Part shown: positions 1 to 11,690 of the stretch, piece after piece
Layout of the letters: every line of letters starts with the position of its first letter
Numbering within the stretch: position 1 is the first letter of the stretch
Source: Kalmusia sp. IMI 367209
Taxonomy: Eukaryota; Ascomycota; Dothideomycetes; Pleosporales; Didymosphaeriaceae
DNA: 64,000 bases
NCBI GenBank assembly: GCA_027946365.1
Contig: JAPEUQ010000010.1
Span: 1,240,001-1,304,000, forward strand
Direction: 5' to 3'
The notes under the pieces: model-generated
What the model saw: only the letters and a program-made list of their open reading frames with translations
Told to the model about the DNA's origin: nothing
Database searches by the model: none
Program-made: the position numbers and the translations under genes

Positions 1-1005
1 TGTTCTAGTGTAAGCTCCAAGAAAATTAGTTTCATACCCTACAACAAAATAATTGTGTTTATGAATGAGTTTGGCTCATTATCAATGTTGTTGGGTGAAA
101 TAAAGTGACACATGCCGCAGTAGCGAACATACCGCCCATTGCTTGCCAGAAGAATACTCGCTGCATCCTATACAGCTTTTTTGGACGAGAGGAAGTTGAG
201 ACTACGATACTGTATAGGAGACAGGAGAGATTTAGATACCAGGCAGGTTTTACGTACAGTACAGATGAGGAGGAAAATATAAAAACTTATTTGAATGATA
301 AGGTGTGCTACCTGAGGAACTATTATGCGATCGTATATTGTCTAGGATCGATCCTACCAAGGTGGGTATCAACTATAGTATACTTGGTGATCCACCTGCA
401 CTCCGAATTGGGCTAGTGCTTTGTTGGATTCCAACTACGCGCTTTCCGCCACTCGGACGATGGGACTGGTCAGCCTCGATGTGACAATATGCACCGCAGT
501 GCAAGAAGCAACATCTGGACCACTCTCAAGCTAATGTTGGAGTAAGCCCGTGTGCTGCGGCTGAAGGATCTTCATCGTACTAAGCTCACTTCTGCTTCGT
601 ATACCCCATTTGAGCTGACGTGCAGTGCAGCGCAGGATGACTTAGCTTCTCAAGATACTTAGTCGCTTCCTTTGACTAGCAGGATCAGCGATACCGCATC
701 AGCAACAGGTTCTTTTCATGTGCCTATACGGGCTTTCAGCACGTTTCTAGGCGTGAAGCTATTGCTAATGCAGGCAATAAAGAAAGCCTCGCTTACATAT
801 GCGCTAGAATTTGGTGTAAAATGGTGCTGACGCTGGCGTGGACAGAGCCAAACTTAAAACAGGCAGTAAAGTTTTGCGGGGAAAATGGTGCTAAATCCTC
901 TGCCGCGAGGACACTAGACGTATAAGTAGCCAACTAGGAATCCGCCCAATCTAGATTATTCGCTCGAAGCGCCCACGAAATACAGTGGACTAAGCTCTCT
1001 CCATC
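1..1005. other. Left-edge intergenic region
   Basis: No gene could be supported here. An open frame of 103 codons at 105-416 (+) has no recognisable domain, no CT-rich leader and atypical composition, so I regard it as chance. The last 100 bases are the likely promoter and leader of the GMC oxidoreductase gene, with a TATA-like tataagta at 921-928 and a CT-rich stretch just before the ATG at 1006. Confidence 0.5.
921..928 (+). promoter_or_regulatory. TATA-like element of GMC oxidoreductase gene
   Basis: The sequence tataagta lies about 80 bases before the start codon at 1006 and is followed by a ctctctcc leader. Position and sequence fit a fungal core promoter. The assignment rests on motif and spacing only. 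Confidence 0.35.
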
Positions 1006-3392
1006 ATGTCTGCAGAAGAGTTCGTAAAGAAATCCTACGACTACGTTGTGATCGGCGGTGGTACCGCTGGTCTTGTTGTCGCTGCTCGTCTTAGCGAGGA
1101 TCCGAATGTTACCGTTGGAGTGCTAGAAGCTGGAGGGAACCGACTTGACGTACATACGACCCGGGCACAAAGTATCTGTTTCTAGTTCGAGGAAGGAAGT
1201 CTCCTTTCTCGCGCTTCTGAAACATACATGAAGTGCCAGACCCCTACTTCTTAACTTACGCTTACTTTGTACCCCATCCTCCAGGACCCGGTGGTTGATG
1301 CTCCTAATCTATTCCTACAGCTTTGGGATAAGCCGGAGTATGACTGGAGTTACAAAACCATTCCACAGGCGAGTCACTATACATAATTCAAGATAGGCAC
1401 TAATTGTTTGTTCAGAAAGGAACTGAAGGCCGCGTGCATGGCTGGGTGCGCGGCAAAGTACTGGGAGGCTCGTCCGCCGTCAATTACAACATGTTCTCGA
1501 TGGCTTCACGGTAAGTAGCTTCATAAGAATAAATGATGTGTCCCTCAGAAGAAACGTGACATCATCGTTGGGCCTGCCTACCCTTCTTTGCCGTCTCTGC
1601 TGCTATGCTCCGAAGTAAACAATACTGACTTCTGAACCTAGGCAAGACCTAGACAATTGGAAAGAGTTGGGTAATGAGGGTTGGAGCTTCGACGAGCTCG
1701 CACCCTACTATCGCAAGTTCGAAAAATACAATCCATCCTCGGAAGTTCTCAGCACCAAAATCAATGATAAATACGTTGATCCATTGTTGAGAGGAACCGA
1801 TGGTCCAATTCAAGTATGTCCTTTCAACCATGCTGGAAGAAGTGCTTCGGAAATATGTTAAGTAACATCTAGATCTCATTCTGCGATGCAGACTTTACGT
1901 GGAACCAAGAGACGTGGCCAGAAACTGCCATCAACGCTGGATACCCAGCACCAAAGGACCCAAGAACAGGTTCGGCGATCGGTGGATTCAACCAATTGAC
2001 CACCGTGGATCCTAAGACCATGCGGAGGAGCTACTCGGCGCGAGAGTATTATGAGCCGAATAAGAATCGGGAGAATCTGTCGGTCCTAACGAACGCATTG
2101 GCCGCGAAAATCGAATTGGAGAAGGCTGGTTCCGGGGATGCTAAAGCAACAGGAGTGTCCTTCATTGTCGATGGGACTACTCATCATGTAAAAGCGAACA
2201 AGGAAGTCATTGTCTGCGGTGGAGTCGTCAATTCTCCCCAAATCCTGGAGCTTTCCGGTATTGGTTCACCAAGCGTTTTATCGCAAGCTGGAGTTGATAT
2301 CGTGGTCGACAATCCTTACGTGGGAGAGGGTTTGAATGATCATACTGCGACTGGACTTGGGGTGGTAAGTCTACTTTCCAGTATATACGCATTGCCACTG
2401 ACGCTTGCACAGAAAGTGAAGGATGAATACCCGACCGCTGAGGTGCTTCTCCGAAACCCGGATATCGCACAACAAGCTTTGGAGGCGTATCTACAGCACA
2501 AAGCAGGCCCTTTCACCAACGCGCCTACCACTTGCGGCTTCGCAAATCTCAAGCTTGCAGATCCCGAGCTGCAAGATCCACAGAAACACATCCAGTCCAT
2601 TGTGGCAGAGCACGACAAATTGCATCCGGATTCTGATGTCGCGGGCAGAGAGGCTCTTTTAGCACGTCAGCTGTTGGATCCGAAGGAGGCTATTGCGCAG
2701 ATAGTGCTGCTTGCAATAGGGCCAGATATTCGCAACTGGTATGCAGATTCTCCCGAACTATGATCCTTGCCCAAGCTGTCGCTATATTCCTATGCTAACT
2801 GCGGACTTACGCATGCAGTGCAACCCCCTCTGAACTGTTCTTACACGACGCGCCTGGCAACTGGATCTGCCTCGCCGCGTGCTCCACACGCTCGCTCTCC
2901 CGCGGCAGCATCCACATCTCCTCGTCAGACCCTACCACATATCCCGTAATCGATCCGAATTACTTCAGCCACCCACTCGACCTCGATATGGCCGCCCGTA
3001 GCGTCATACACGCCGCTAAGCTCACGGACTACGAGCCCCTCCGTTCGAAGCTCGACCTTGACGCCAACGGCCAAGTGCAATTCCATCCTTCGACCGGTCT
3101 GACGAGCATCCCGAAGACGCTTGAGGAAGCCAAAAAGGCTGTGGCTAGTAACACCGTGACAGAATACCATCCTATTGGCACGTGTGCAATGCTTCCGAGA
3201 GAGAAGGGCGGCGTGGTGGATAGTAAATGTAAGGTGTATGGAACGAGTAATGTGAGGGTTGTTGATGCATCTATCTTTCCTACGCATGTGCAAGGGAACA
3301 TTGTGTCTTTGGTATATGCTGTGGCTGAAAAGGCTTCGGATCTGATCAAAGGGAAAGTGGCGAATGGGACGAATGGCGTGAACGGGCATTGA
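1006..3392 (+). CDS. GMC-family FAD-dependent oxidoreductase
   Basis: Flavoenzyme of the glucose-methanol-choline family (aryl-alcohol oxidase / choline dehydrogenase-like), about 628 residues. Exons I infer: 1006-1149, 1285-1368, 1416-1510, 1642-1813, 1873-2364, 2413-2738, 2819-3392; all phases join without a stop. Seen: the N-terminal ADP-binding loop [16 protein letters not shown]; the GMC signature around [23 protein letters not shown]; the second signature [15 protein letters not shown]; and the C-terminal [12 protein letters not shown], whose His is the usual catalytic base, followed by THVQGNI holding the second active-site position. No signal peptide is visible, so it is probably intracellular. 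The second intron has a GC donor (gcgagt). The fifth intron is 48 bases and in phase, so skipping its removal would only add 16 residues. The ATG at 1006 immediately precedes the flavin-binding fold. Substrate cannot be told from sequence. Confidence 0.93.
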
Positions 3393-3936
3393 AGAACGCT
3401 TTCGACTGTTAGTTTCTAACCTGCCGCATACCGCAACGGTAGTAGCGTATCTATAATGTAAAGCCATTTTCAGACGCAGATACATTTTTATCATGTATTC
3501 TGGGGCGACTCAGTCCGCAGTGCTTCCCCGACATTTGGATTGGCATCGTGCATCAGCGGACGGCTTCAGCCAAAGAACCTCAGACCAGCTTATCAAGACA
3601 GAAACATAAGATTTTCCCGTTAAACTGCATTTATCTAGGAACCTAATATTTGATATAATGATAAGGTGTTCAGCACCATGCACAGGATGCATCGACCTCC
3701 ATACATTAGCCGATGCCATGAAATTGCTCAATATAGTCCCAAGCACATCTGATAGGCAACCACAACGCAGGAACCATTCCTCTCCGCCGACCATATTCGC
3801 TATGAGATGTGCCTACCACAATTTTTGTACCACCCTTTTTATATTAAGCCTCCCCACATGCACTCCTCCAGAGTCTCCACAGCATCTCAGCATCGCTCTC
3901 TGCCCTTCTCACACCCATCATCCAAATCCTTTCGCA
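3393..3936. other. Intergenic region with promoter of secreted-protein gene
   Basis: The region separates the GMC stop from the next ATG. A TATA-like tttttatatta lies at 3836-3846, and a strongly pyrimidine-rich leader follows to the ATG at 3937. Open frames crossing 3510-3794 on the minus strand show no domain. Confidence 0.5.
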
Positions 3937-4672
3937 ATGCGCTTCCCAATCCATCTCAGCGTACCCCTCCTCGCCACAGCTGTCCTCGCGACACCCCTCC
4001 CCCTCCAACCGCGCCAAGATGTAAATTTCACCCTCGTCGTATCCGACTTCACCGCCTTCATGGCCGATCCTTACGTCGAGGGCGCGCAGTCAAATCTCTC
4101 GTTCAAGCGTACGTCCCCCCTTGATTACGGGCTTTTGCCTTACCGCCGTGCTGATACGATTTCCCATGCAGTCACCGATCCGCGACAATACTACGAGAGA
4201 TCTGTCAATTGCGTCGTGCCCAACACGTACTTCAACCTCTATGCTATCAGCGCGCTGTACGATGTGTGCAGCCCGCCAGAGTTGGAATTCAGCTATCGGT
4301 TCGGGGAGGAGGGATTGACGGTGCGCACGCGCTGGCGGGTCTGGAAGTAAGTATCATATAATTTGTCGTTTTGAGATTAGACGTCGCCACCATGGCATAA
4401 TATCATGTATGAGGAACGCATCTTCGGGTATGTAAAGGATGATGGTTGGATGTTTGACATTGGTAGAGCTAGGGCGAGTAGTAGTTAGGACAGGGCTGAC
4501 AGAAATCAGTGCGACACATGTGACGTCGTGGGGGACGCAGCCGTGGCATTGGAAGGAAGACGGGCCAGGGAAGAATGTGACGGCTTTTCCGGAAGGGAAG
4601 TTGTATGTGCGGAAGGAGGCGTGGGAGATTCCTATTTTGACCAATCAGCTTGACGAACGACCAGATCGATAG
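3937..4672 (+). CDS. Small secreted protein, possibly AA1-like fold
   Basis: Predicted secreted protein of about 176 residues. Exons: 3937-4108, 4172-4346, 4489-4672. The start gives a clean signal peptide: MRFP, then a hydrophobic core LSVPLLATAVLA, then a polar TPLPLQPRQ segment with a possible processing site near residues 19-27. The mature part begins VNFTLVVSDFTAF, holds only two clear Cys (in SVNCVV and DVCSPP), and is rich in Trp and aromatic residues near the end (TSWGTQPWHW). The opening beta-strand and SDF motif recall the AA1-like (Alt a 1-type) family of small fungal secreted proteins, but this is a weak resemblance. Intron 2 (4347-4488) is the least certain; acceptor 4488 is the only nearby one restoring the frame. 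It shares orientation with the GMC gene, but no functional link is evident. Confidence 0.72.
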
Positions 4673-4872
4673 AGACGCGAATGTTAGGGTGAAACGTCAG
4701 CCCCAAGCTGGAGGCGGAAGACTTGCGAGTTGAGTTGGTGACGTGGGATAGAGCTGAGAGGTTATGTGTGTTAGATGCCGAGACCGAGCTTCAGAACCCT
4801 CACTACAGGAACAATGGCCAGCGGAGCTTCCTGCGCGTAGTATTTATGAAATGGTATATTCGATTCCCTAGC

Positions 4873-5400
4873 CTACAACTTCGCGCTCGTCTGCGCCTTC
4901 TTCAGAATGGGCTCCATCTTCGTCGCCTTCATCACATCGCCCTTGACCTTTAGCTTGCCGCTCATAAACAGCTTCTGTGCGTTGGCCTTGCCAGTTACTA
5001 GCTTCCCAAAGTCGTCGTCACTGAGCGACAGCGTCACGCTGGCCTTCTTGGGCGGTTGTCCCTTGCCCACCTCGCCGGACTCTTTGAGGTCGATGTACCA
5101 CGATTCTGTTGCGCCTGAGGCGTTCTTAAGCGTGAAGGCGAAGATGGCATTGCCCTTTTTGATGGCGTCTTTGCGGCCGGCTTCGTCGCTCTTGAGGGAG
5201 GAGGCGATGGCGTCGAAGGCGGCGGAGGAAGGGAAGGCGTCTATGAGGGAGATGACATGTCAGCTTGGAAGAATGGCGAGGAGTCGTGAAGATGCGCGGA
5301 CTGAGTAGTAGAGAAATTAAAATCGCGAGCAATCAAGCGAATACTGCGTGTTGCGCCGACTTGCCAGAGAGGATGCTGACATACCTGACTTGAGAGACAT
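4873..5400 (-). CDS. SCP2 sterol/lipid-binding domain protein, peroxisomal
   Basis: Single-domain sterol carrier protein 2 of 127 residues, like yeast-type Pox18/SCP2 lipid carriers that bind fatty acyl-CoA in peroxisomes. Exons (minus strand): 5400-5385 and 5240-4873, with an intron of 144 bases starting gtatgt; the joined start reads MSLKSDAFPSSAAF. The SCP2 fold occupies almost the whole protein: the KKGNAIFAFTLKNASG strand pair, the WYIDLKESGEVGKG loop, SVTLSLSDDDFGKLVTGKANA and FMSGKLKVKGDVMKATK, all family hallmarks. The protein ends in SAKL, a type-1 peroxisomal targeting signal. Length matches fungal stand-alone SCP2 proteins. It converges tail-to-tail with the secreted-protein gene, with only about 200 bases between the stops. 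Confidence 0.93.
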
Positions 5401-6810
5401 TGTAGGCTATGTTAGTGGTCTGTGAAGCTGTAAGAGAATCGGCTGGCGATGGTGTCGCGTGCGCGTATATTGTCGAGTACGAGTGAGCAGTGATTTAAGT
5501 GTCAGGAACGTCGGCAATTATCTGGGGAGAAAAGCAAGTTGAGAGGCCGAGCAGGCTTGTGATATCCAGGTCATCAAGTCGCGGAATCCGGGGTAGCATG
5601 TGAATCCCAAAGCGTTGCCAAGTGCGCTAGTCGAGATGCCGAGGCTCCAGCTGTGACGTAGGCACGTGGATGGCGTTCACCCGACGCATCGACTGGGGTA
5701 CGTCCGAGTGTGTCGCTAGTAGGTCGACGATGATTACTACATTGGGGCTGTGATGTACTGTTTCGGTGCTGGATTAATCAATATTACAGGGGAAATGCTG
5801 CCCTGGAAGACGCGCTCCACCGGTGAATGATCCATCCAAGCTAAGGCGGTATACAAGGGGGATAGAAAGTTACATCACGGCGCGTCAGAGTAGACGCATG
5901 TTAAAATGTACTGAATCATCGTTACAATATGTTATACGTCGGACCCTTTATGGTATCAACATTTCCACGCGTTTTTGAGTCACAAAGCAGGAGAGAAACC
6001 GCTGCTCTTCTATCATTTACTGCTCTTTTCGGCTACCCACAACTTCCACCGCAAATCTAGTACAATGATACATTGTATATATGCTTGAGTTCTACTAGGG
6101 CCTACTTACGATGAGCATGAACATTGTATTATGCGAGAAGTAGAAGAACACAAACGCAAAGTACCTCTTCATGTATACTTTTACAACCCTCGGTCAAGGA
6201 TTTGAAAATTGTATAGTAGTATGTCGTAGACCGACTAAACCCACTATATGTCCCTAAATAAATTTGAATCAATCACGCTTGCACAACGCAACTATAGTAG
6301 GACAGTAGGAAAGTTCATTAAATGAGCGTAAGGTATGCTACTCGTAACATCATATATACATGCTTTTCGTATGATATAATGGTCGTGAAGGCCGTCAAGC
6401 ATCTCGCACAAAAATAAGGAAAGAACATAAAAAGAATGACAACAAACAAGAACAAGAAGAAAGAACATGGTAGACGAAGGTAGGAAGGAAGGAAGGAAGG
6501 AAGGAATGAATGCAGACGCCAAAGCCAAAACCAGCACCAGCTTCACCGCCACCGGGAGCCAGCACTTGCGCCAAACCCGTTAGCATTAGCAATAACACGG
6601 TGCGCTCCGAGCGCACCCAATGCTCACACCCCGAAACCCCAAGCCGGACGAAGGGGGTATATGACGAGGCACTCGTCCGGCTCATGACCCAAGAACTCCA
6701 TGCGCTCTTTTACATATGCAAAGACCCGGTTACCCAACCGTTCATGTGATACACTTGACAAGACACAGTACAGTACTCCAACAGCACTTCTTCTCAACCC
6801 AGAGCAGGAC
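5401..6810. other. Intergenic region, SCP2 promoter side
   Basis: About 1.4 kb between the SCP2 start (minus strand) and the end of the F-box gene (minus strand). It should contain the SCP2 promoter just above 5400. A GGAA tetranucleotide repeat is present at 6483-6506. Phe/Leu-rich open frames on the minus strand at 6292-6685 derive from this repeat and show no domain. Nothing else is recognised. Confidence 0.5.
6483..6506. repeat. (GGAA)6 microsatellite
   Basis: Six uninterrupted GGAA units, followed by TGAA TG, in an A- and G-rich intergenic stretch. Simple-sequence repeat without visible coding role. Confidence 0.9.
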
Positions 6811-8484
6811 TTACTTCCAACTCGGGAACATCGTCCCCCTGAACAACCTCTTCACATGGTCGCCTCCGCCCCAGAAGCTTTCTTTGCCGTTCTTCTGGTT
6901 CTTGTGGAGTGTCGATTTCGGCTTGCCCAACCACCGCGACAAGCTGTGCTGTCTCTCCTTGCCCGACACTTCTTCGATTGCTGCATCAACCTCCTCCAGC
7001 AGCGGCCCCATGATCCTTGGCTCGACGCCCACAGGACTCAGCACAATGGGTACATCCATGACCTCCTCAGCGGTCCTCTTCCATCTTTCATTCCCGGCGA
7101 TGAGGGTCAGGGGCGCAAGCGCATCGTCCCAGTTGCCCTGCCGCAGCTTGACGTCCTCGAAGTTGAACTCGACCAGTGTGCGTCGATGCTTGTGGATGAA
7201 GTCTGAGATCTGCGCCGAGTCCATGACTGCGTTCTCGAGCTCCATATGGCGTAGGCGGGAGAAGCGGAGAGGGCGCGGGCCGCGCACTTCGCCGCGCTGA
7301 GAGGGATGCATGTATTCTGAGGACTCGTAGGGCAGCATGCAAGGTTCCTTGTCGAGGCTGAGCGGCGAGGGTCCACGTTCACCTTTCCAGCGGAAGAAGA
7401 GGCGGGTGAGACCGCGCGAGAGTGTGCGTAAGTAGGCATGCAGGATGCGAAGGTGTTCGAGAGATTGCATCCTAGCCTTGGGTGCAGGGGAGAGGGATTC
7501 CATGCATATTGAAAGAGAGCGGATCTGGGACCAGCGCTTTGCGGAGGAAGGGGTGCTGCCGAAGCCATGCATGGGGTGGAGATAGAGGAGACCGCCGGGG
7601 TGGACGGGGTGCAGGGATAGGGAGTGGAGGCTGTACATTGGTGCGCGTTCTACGGCGATGCGTAGTGAGATGAGGGCATAGTCTACTGCGCTCCTGCGAT
7701 TCCGCGGTGCGTTGTCGTGTCCGGGACATGATATCTTGAGGTGGGCCAGGTTGACGAGTTCTGAGAAGGCGGCGACGAAGGCAGGGACATTGGTTGCAGC
7801 ATGGAAGAGTGGTGGGTATTGCTGAATGAGCAAGTTGGTCATCTCCTCAGTGCCATACTTGGGAGTCTTGTCTCGGCCAAGCACATTTTGTGGTGTCTGT
7901 AATTGAGGCTCATATATGAATTGTTTCTCGTCGCCAGTCATGGGGTCAATGATAGGTGGTAGCAAGGTCTCTGGGCTGTGAGGCATGTGGAAAGTAAACG
8001 TCTTGACATGGCGACCTATCCTGGAGAGGGCCTCGATACGAGCTGGCTTTGAGAAGGTAGAGGGCTTGAAGGTCGTAGTGATGGACTCAAATTGGACAGG
8101 CGCCGCGCGTGTGGCAAAGTCATGACACACCAGCCGGAAGTTGGGGAGGTCCTCTTGCTCAAGATGGGTCATGAGATTGTCGCGACAAGAGTCATTCAAC
8201 CAGAAGCGCAAGAAGGCTGAGCTCGTCGATAACACCAGGTTACAGATGGAGCCGATGGAGGAGTTGGAGCGGGTTGCTAACGAAGTTAAAACGATGTTCG
8301 TCGGCGCATGCACAAAGGGTATCTCACATCGACCGTCCACGGTCGTCGCAGGCGTCAGCGGAATCTCACCAAACAACAATCTCGAGCTCGATCGCGAGGC
8401 TGAGGTCGCCGCACTGGCATAGCTACTGTGGCTCTCGCCAGACACCGTGCGCTTGAGCGCCGGTGGTGTTCGTGGAGAATGCAT
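6811..8484 (-). CDS. F-box-like domain protein
   Basis: Intronless gene for a 557-residue protein. Residues 1-60 are Ser/Thr-rich and probably disordered. Around residues 95-135 a degenerate F-box can be read (HLEQEDLPNFRLVCHDFA and flanks), with the usual Leu-Pro and Leu-Val-Cys-hydrophobic spacing. Such proteins dock substrates to SCF ubiquitin ligases through Skp1. The rest is hydrophobic/leucine-spaced sequence, typical of the fungal F-box proteins with divergent leucine-rich C-termini; no second domain is recognisable. The start at 8484 is the first ATG in frame. Codon use resembles the neighbours. Function beyond the F-box is unknown. Confidence 0.82.
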   Translation of the reverse strand: MHSPRTPPALKRTVSGESHSSYASAATSASRSSSRLLFGEIPLTPATTVDGRCEIPFVHAPTNIVLTSLATRSNSSIGSICNLVLSTSSAFLRFWLNDSCRDNLMTHLEQEDLPNFRLVCHDFATRAAPVQFESITTTFKPSTFSKPARIEALSRIGRHVKTFTFHMPHSPETLLPPIIDPMTGDEKQFIYEPQLQTPQNVLGRDKTPKYGTEEMTNLLIQQYPPLFHAATNVPAFVAAFSELVNLAHLKISCPGHDNAPRNRRSAVDYALISLRIAVERAPMYSLHSLSLHPVHPGGLLYLHPMHGFGSTPSSAKRWSQIRSLSICMESLSPAPKARMQSLEHLRILHAYLRTLSRGLTRLFFRWKGERGPSPLSLDKEPCMLPYESSEYMHPSQRGEVRGPRPLRFSRLRHMELENAVMDSAQISDFIHKHRRTLVEFNFEDVKLRQGNWDDALAPLTLIAGNERWKRTAEEVMDVPIVLSPVGVEPRIMGPLLEEVDAAIEEVSGKERQHSLSRWLGKPKSTLHKNQKNGKESFWGGGDHVKRLFRGTMFPSWK

Positions 8485-10128
8485 TCGTAAATATCATCAA
8501 AGTAAAATCGTAGCGGTCAAAAAAGTTTCGTTTCAATCGATCAAATGGCAAGAGCTTCGGAAACAAATCCAGGAAACAACGGAAACCTGAGGACCACATT
8601 CCCTTCGCGCATATTTACCGTCGGTCGCCTCTCGTGCAGCTTCCCCACCGGTGCACGTGAGACGCAAGTGTGAGTCAAAGACGATTGCCATGTCGGGCAC
8701 CACAAGTCTGCCAACTGCTCCATTCGGGCTGAATATTGATGTGCGAAAACACGACCATCTCGCGGTGCAAGAGCGTGTTCTTATGTGTCTTCGACGTGTT
8801 CGACGTGATGATTTGACCTTCGAGCGGGCCCCACCTGGAGCCTGGAGCCGGGCCTGAAACGTTTCCGTGGCTGGACCAATTGGGTGCGGCGATGCGAGGG
8901 AAACACACGCTTTCCCATGCAGTAACCTGCAGTAGCTCTGTGGGACGCCTCACAAAGCGGTGGCTGGGCGCAAAAGACCGGTGAGCAGTGGTGCCAAGGA
9001 CATGCAGGCCTGGCCGCCCGGCGCGTGTCGAGAGTCGTTGACGCGCTGCGGGTAGCGTCTCAAGACGCGATTCGACAACACAAACAAAAACATGGCGAAA
9101 AATGTGCCTATCGCGTGTGTTTTGGGTGCGAAAGACGATGAGCTTCGAAACAAGGGTCGAAATGTGCCGGTGATTATCGATAGCTAGCCGTTATCGATAC
9201 TGGTGCCATGTGGCAGGCGCGTCAACACCACGACAGCATCGTGGACTGCCCTATTTAGAGCAGGACCCTCTTTCGGTCCCGAATTAGATGTGGTCCATGG
9301 CTAGCCGCCAAAGAAGACCAGTACTTCAAATCCTGAGAACACGGCGCATTTCCTGTGAGTCACCCTTGCAACTGTTCAAATTCCACTGAGTCATTGCATT
9401 CATAGAAAATTATATACGTGTTGCGCTACGTCCTACTTGCTCATCGACCACACATATCCTAGATCGTATATCCTAGAGCAACTGCGCCCACAAAGCGTCT
9501 CTAGAGTCTTGTCCTACTGCTGATAGACGCTGAGTCGTCCGGACGACCAAAACATCTTCCACCACAACAAACTACCCCGCGACCTCCCAGACGCGTTTCC
9601 TGATCGCCACATCGCGAACTCCACACGCTCCTGCTTACAACCCCACCTGTGCAACCCCAACGCCCGCACACTACATCTTGCCGTCTGCGCGAAAATGCCT
9701 CACTTGCAGCGCAGCATCGCGCCACAACATGCCCGTATACCGGTGCACTCCGACACTCCTTGATCACCTTCGCCAGCAAGCGTATAGATTTTATATATTA
9801 GACGCTGGTGTTGCGTATCCTGGGGTAATGTAGATGATTATACGGACACGAAAAAACTAGACAGTGTCCACTTTCCGCAGGCTTCAAGCAAAGAAAAATT
9901 ATAATTGGATATAAACTACTGAGAAGTGTGAAACGAAAATCCGAGTAGTAACTCTCACAAGGCTGTAAGGATATCTGGATGATTGGACGCATGCCGCCCA
10001 AATGCACGTCGTCGCCCCACCCGCTGCGAACGGGTGGCCAGCTTGAAGCCCAACGCACGCCCTCTGCTGCGTGCCCTCTGCATGCATGGTATCCTCCTGT
10101 AAACGGAACCTTGCAGATGCCTTCCCCC
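8485..10128. other. Intergenic region upstream of F-box gene
   Basis: About 1.6 kb between the F-box start (minus strand) and the 3' end of the arrestin gene (minus strand). Short open frames at 8541-10325 on either strand have no family resemblance and no leader signals. I see no RNA gene or repeat. Confidence 0.45.
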
Positions 10129-11690
10129 TCAGCGCCTCTTTTCATCCGAAAACCGCGGCGCACCCTCCGGCACAGGCGGCGGTTGATAACTCCCTCTGTA
10201 CCCGTTGATAGGTGGCAGATCCTCGCCGATCGCCTCCTCGTAGCTCGGCGGCGCGTCGTCGTACGACGGTGCTGCCTGTGGTTGCGCAGAGCCTTGCGCG
10301 GGCAGAAACGCGTTCGCGCCTGCAAAACCCTGGTGCGTTGGCGTGGTAGGTGTGTGTGACATTTGCGGCGCGTTCAGGCCCTCTCCAGTAGGTTGGAGTT
10401 TGGAGTCCAAGGGGGAGACCAGCGTAGCTTCGAGCAGGGCTTTGGGGGGCGCGATGCCCGAGTAGACCTTTACGGGAAGACGGAGCGGCATGACGACGAG
10501 CTGGTCTTCGCCGTGGTTGTAGGAGGCGTAGCCTAGACCGACGCGCACTTCGAGTTCGTAGAAGCGGCTCAAGTTACACGCTGTAAAGGTGGGCGCGACC
10601 GAGTTAGGGATCGCTTTGCCAGACCAGTATTCCTGATTGATAGGAATTTCCGTGCCAACGGGGTCGGAGGGTGAGCCTATGGGAATGGCCATGTTGCTCA
10701 TGCTGGCTAGGATCCAGCTGTTGGACTCAGTTCGAGTGACCTCGTGTGCGCGGACTTTGGTGTAGCCTATTAACTCGATTTGGAGGTTTTGGAGGTATAT
10801 GTTCTTTGTGCGCTCGCTCATGTTCTTCACCAGTAACCTAAGGGGTAAGTCCTGGTTCGCGGTGAGAATGGCGGGATTGGGAAGACGTGCATCAACGGTC
10901 ACGCGTGGTGTTGTTGAAGTGGTCGGAGACGTGGGAGAGGAAGAAGAAGAAACCTTTCTATCGAACATGCTCTTCTTCTTGCCCACCGCCGCGCTCTGGA
11001 GGTTCTCCAAGAACTGATGCTGCCTCCTAGCATACGCCTCTCCATCTGCTTGCGCCGGACGAGGTGGCTCGATAGGCAGAAGAGTGAAGTTGGCTATGGC
11101 TCGTGGGTTCTCTTTGTAGAACTGGGGTAGGTTCACTGTTACCTTCACATAATATCGGATCTCAGCTTCGCCCGGGAAGCCGCTCAAAGATGGTGGGAGA
11201 GTCGTTTTAACATGCTGTGTGGGTGTCTTAGCTACCTCGGGCACCATGTTTGCGAAAGAAACGTTTGTTGTCAGACTGTTCTGTTGCTGACATTGGGCAT
11301 TCAAGGGTATCTATATGCAATCAATCAGCAACCGTACCGACTCCACAGTGATACTCAACTTACCTTGAACTGGAAAGGGTACTCGTAGTTGCCCGCATTG
11401 ATCGTAAAGCTTGTTTTTGGGTTGGCAGCAAGGTCTTCTGGTCGCGTGTTCGCTGGCCATACTACCTGTGTCTTGTATAGAAGTTTGTGAACTTCTAACA
11501 CAGGCCTTTGCTTGTCCGGCCTGTCCGGTCTCACAGGTGCCAATAGTCTTGTGCGCGACTCTCCCTCCAGCTTTACGACGATGCTGCTAACCGTACTAGT
11601 ATTTGGCACTCGCAGAACGACTTTGCCTCTGATGACATCGAGGTTGGTGTAGTGCTCATGCGGGTGATCGAGGTGAATTTGGGTGATCAT
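10129..11690 (-). CDS. Arrestin-domain trafficking adaptor (ART-like) with PY motif
   Basis: Arrestin-related protein of about 502 residues, the type of adaptor that recruits the ubiquitin ligase Rsp5 to plasma-membrane transporters for endocytosis. Exons: 11690-11364 and 11310-10129, joined at phase 0 (GTAAGT donor, TATAG acceptor). The arrestin-N fold starts at once (residues about 3-110, with the NLDVIRGKVVLRVP strand and IVVKLEGESRTRL). The arrestin-C part lies in the middle third, with YYVKVTVNLPQFYKENP and VTVDARLPNPAILTANQDLP. The C-terminal tail is low-complexity and carries a PPSY motif (in DDAPPSYEEAIGED, near residue 463), the expected binding site for Rsp5 WW domains. An out-of-frame upstream ORF overlaps the start (11841-11656), so the start at 11690 could be subject to upstream-ORF control or belong to a longer spliced transcript. 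Confidence 0.9.

Noticed and set aside
105..416. 103-codon open frame near the left edge
   Set aside because: No domain, no promoter-like leader and Tyr/Leu-rich random composition.
6292..6685. Minus-strand Phe/Leu/Ser-rich frames
   Set aside because: Generated by the GGAA repeat and A-rich flanks, which read as FLPS runs; not a membrane protein gene.
10129..10325. Plus- and minus-strand frames overlapping the arrestin C-terminus
   Set aside because: Shadows of the arrestin coding sequence in other frames.
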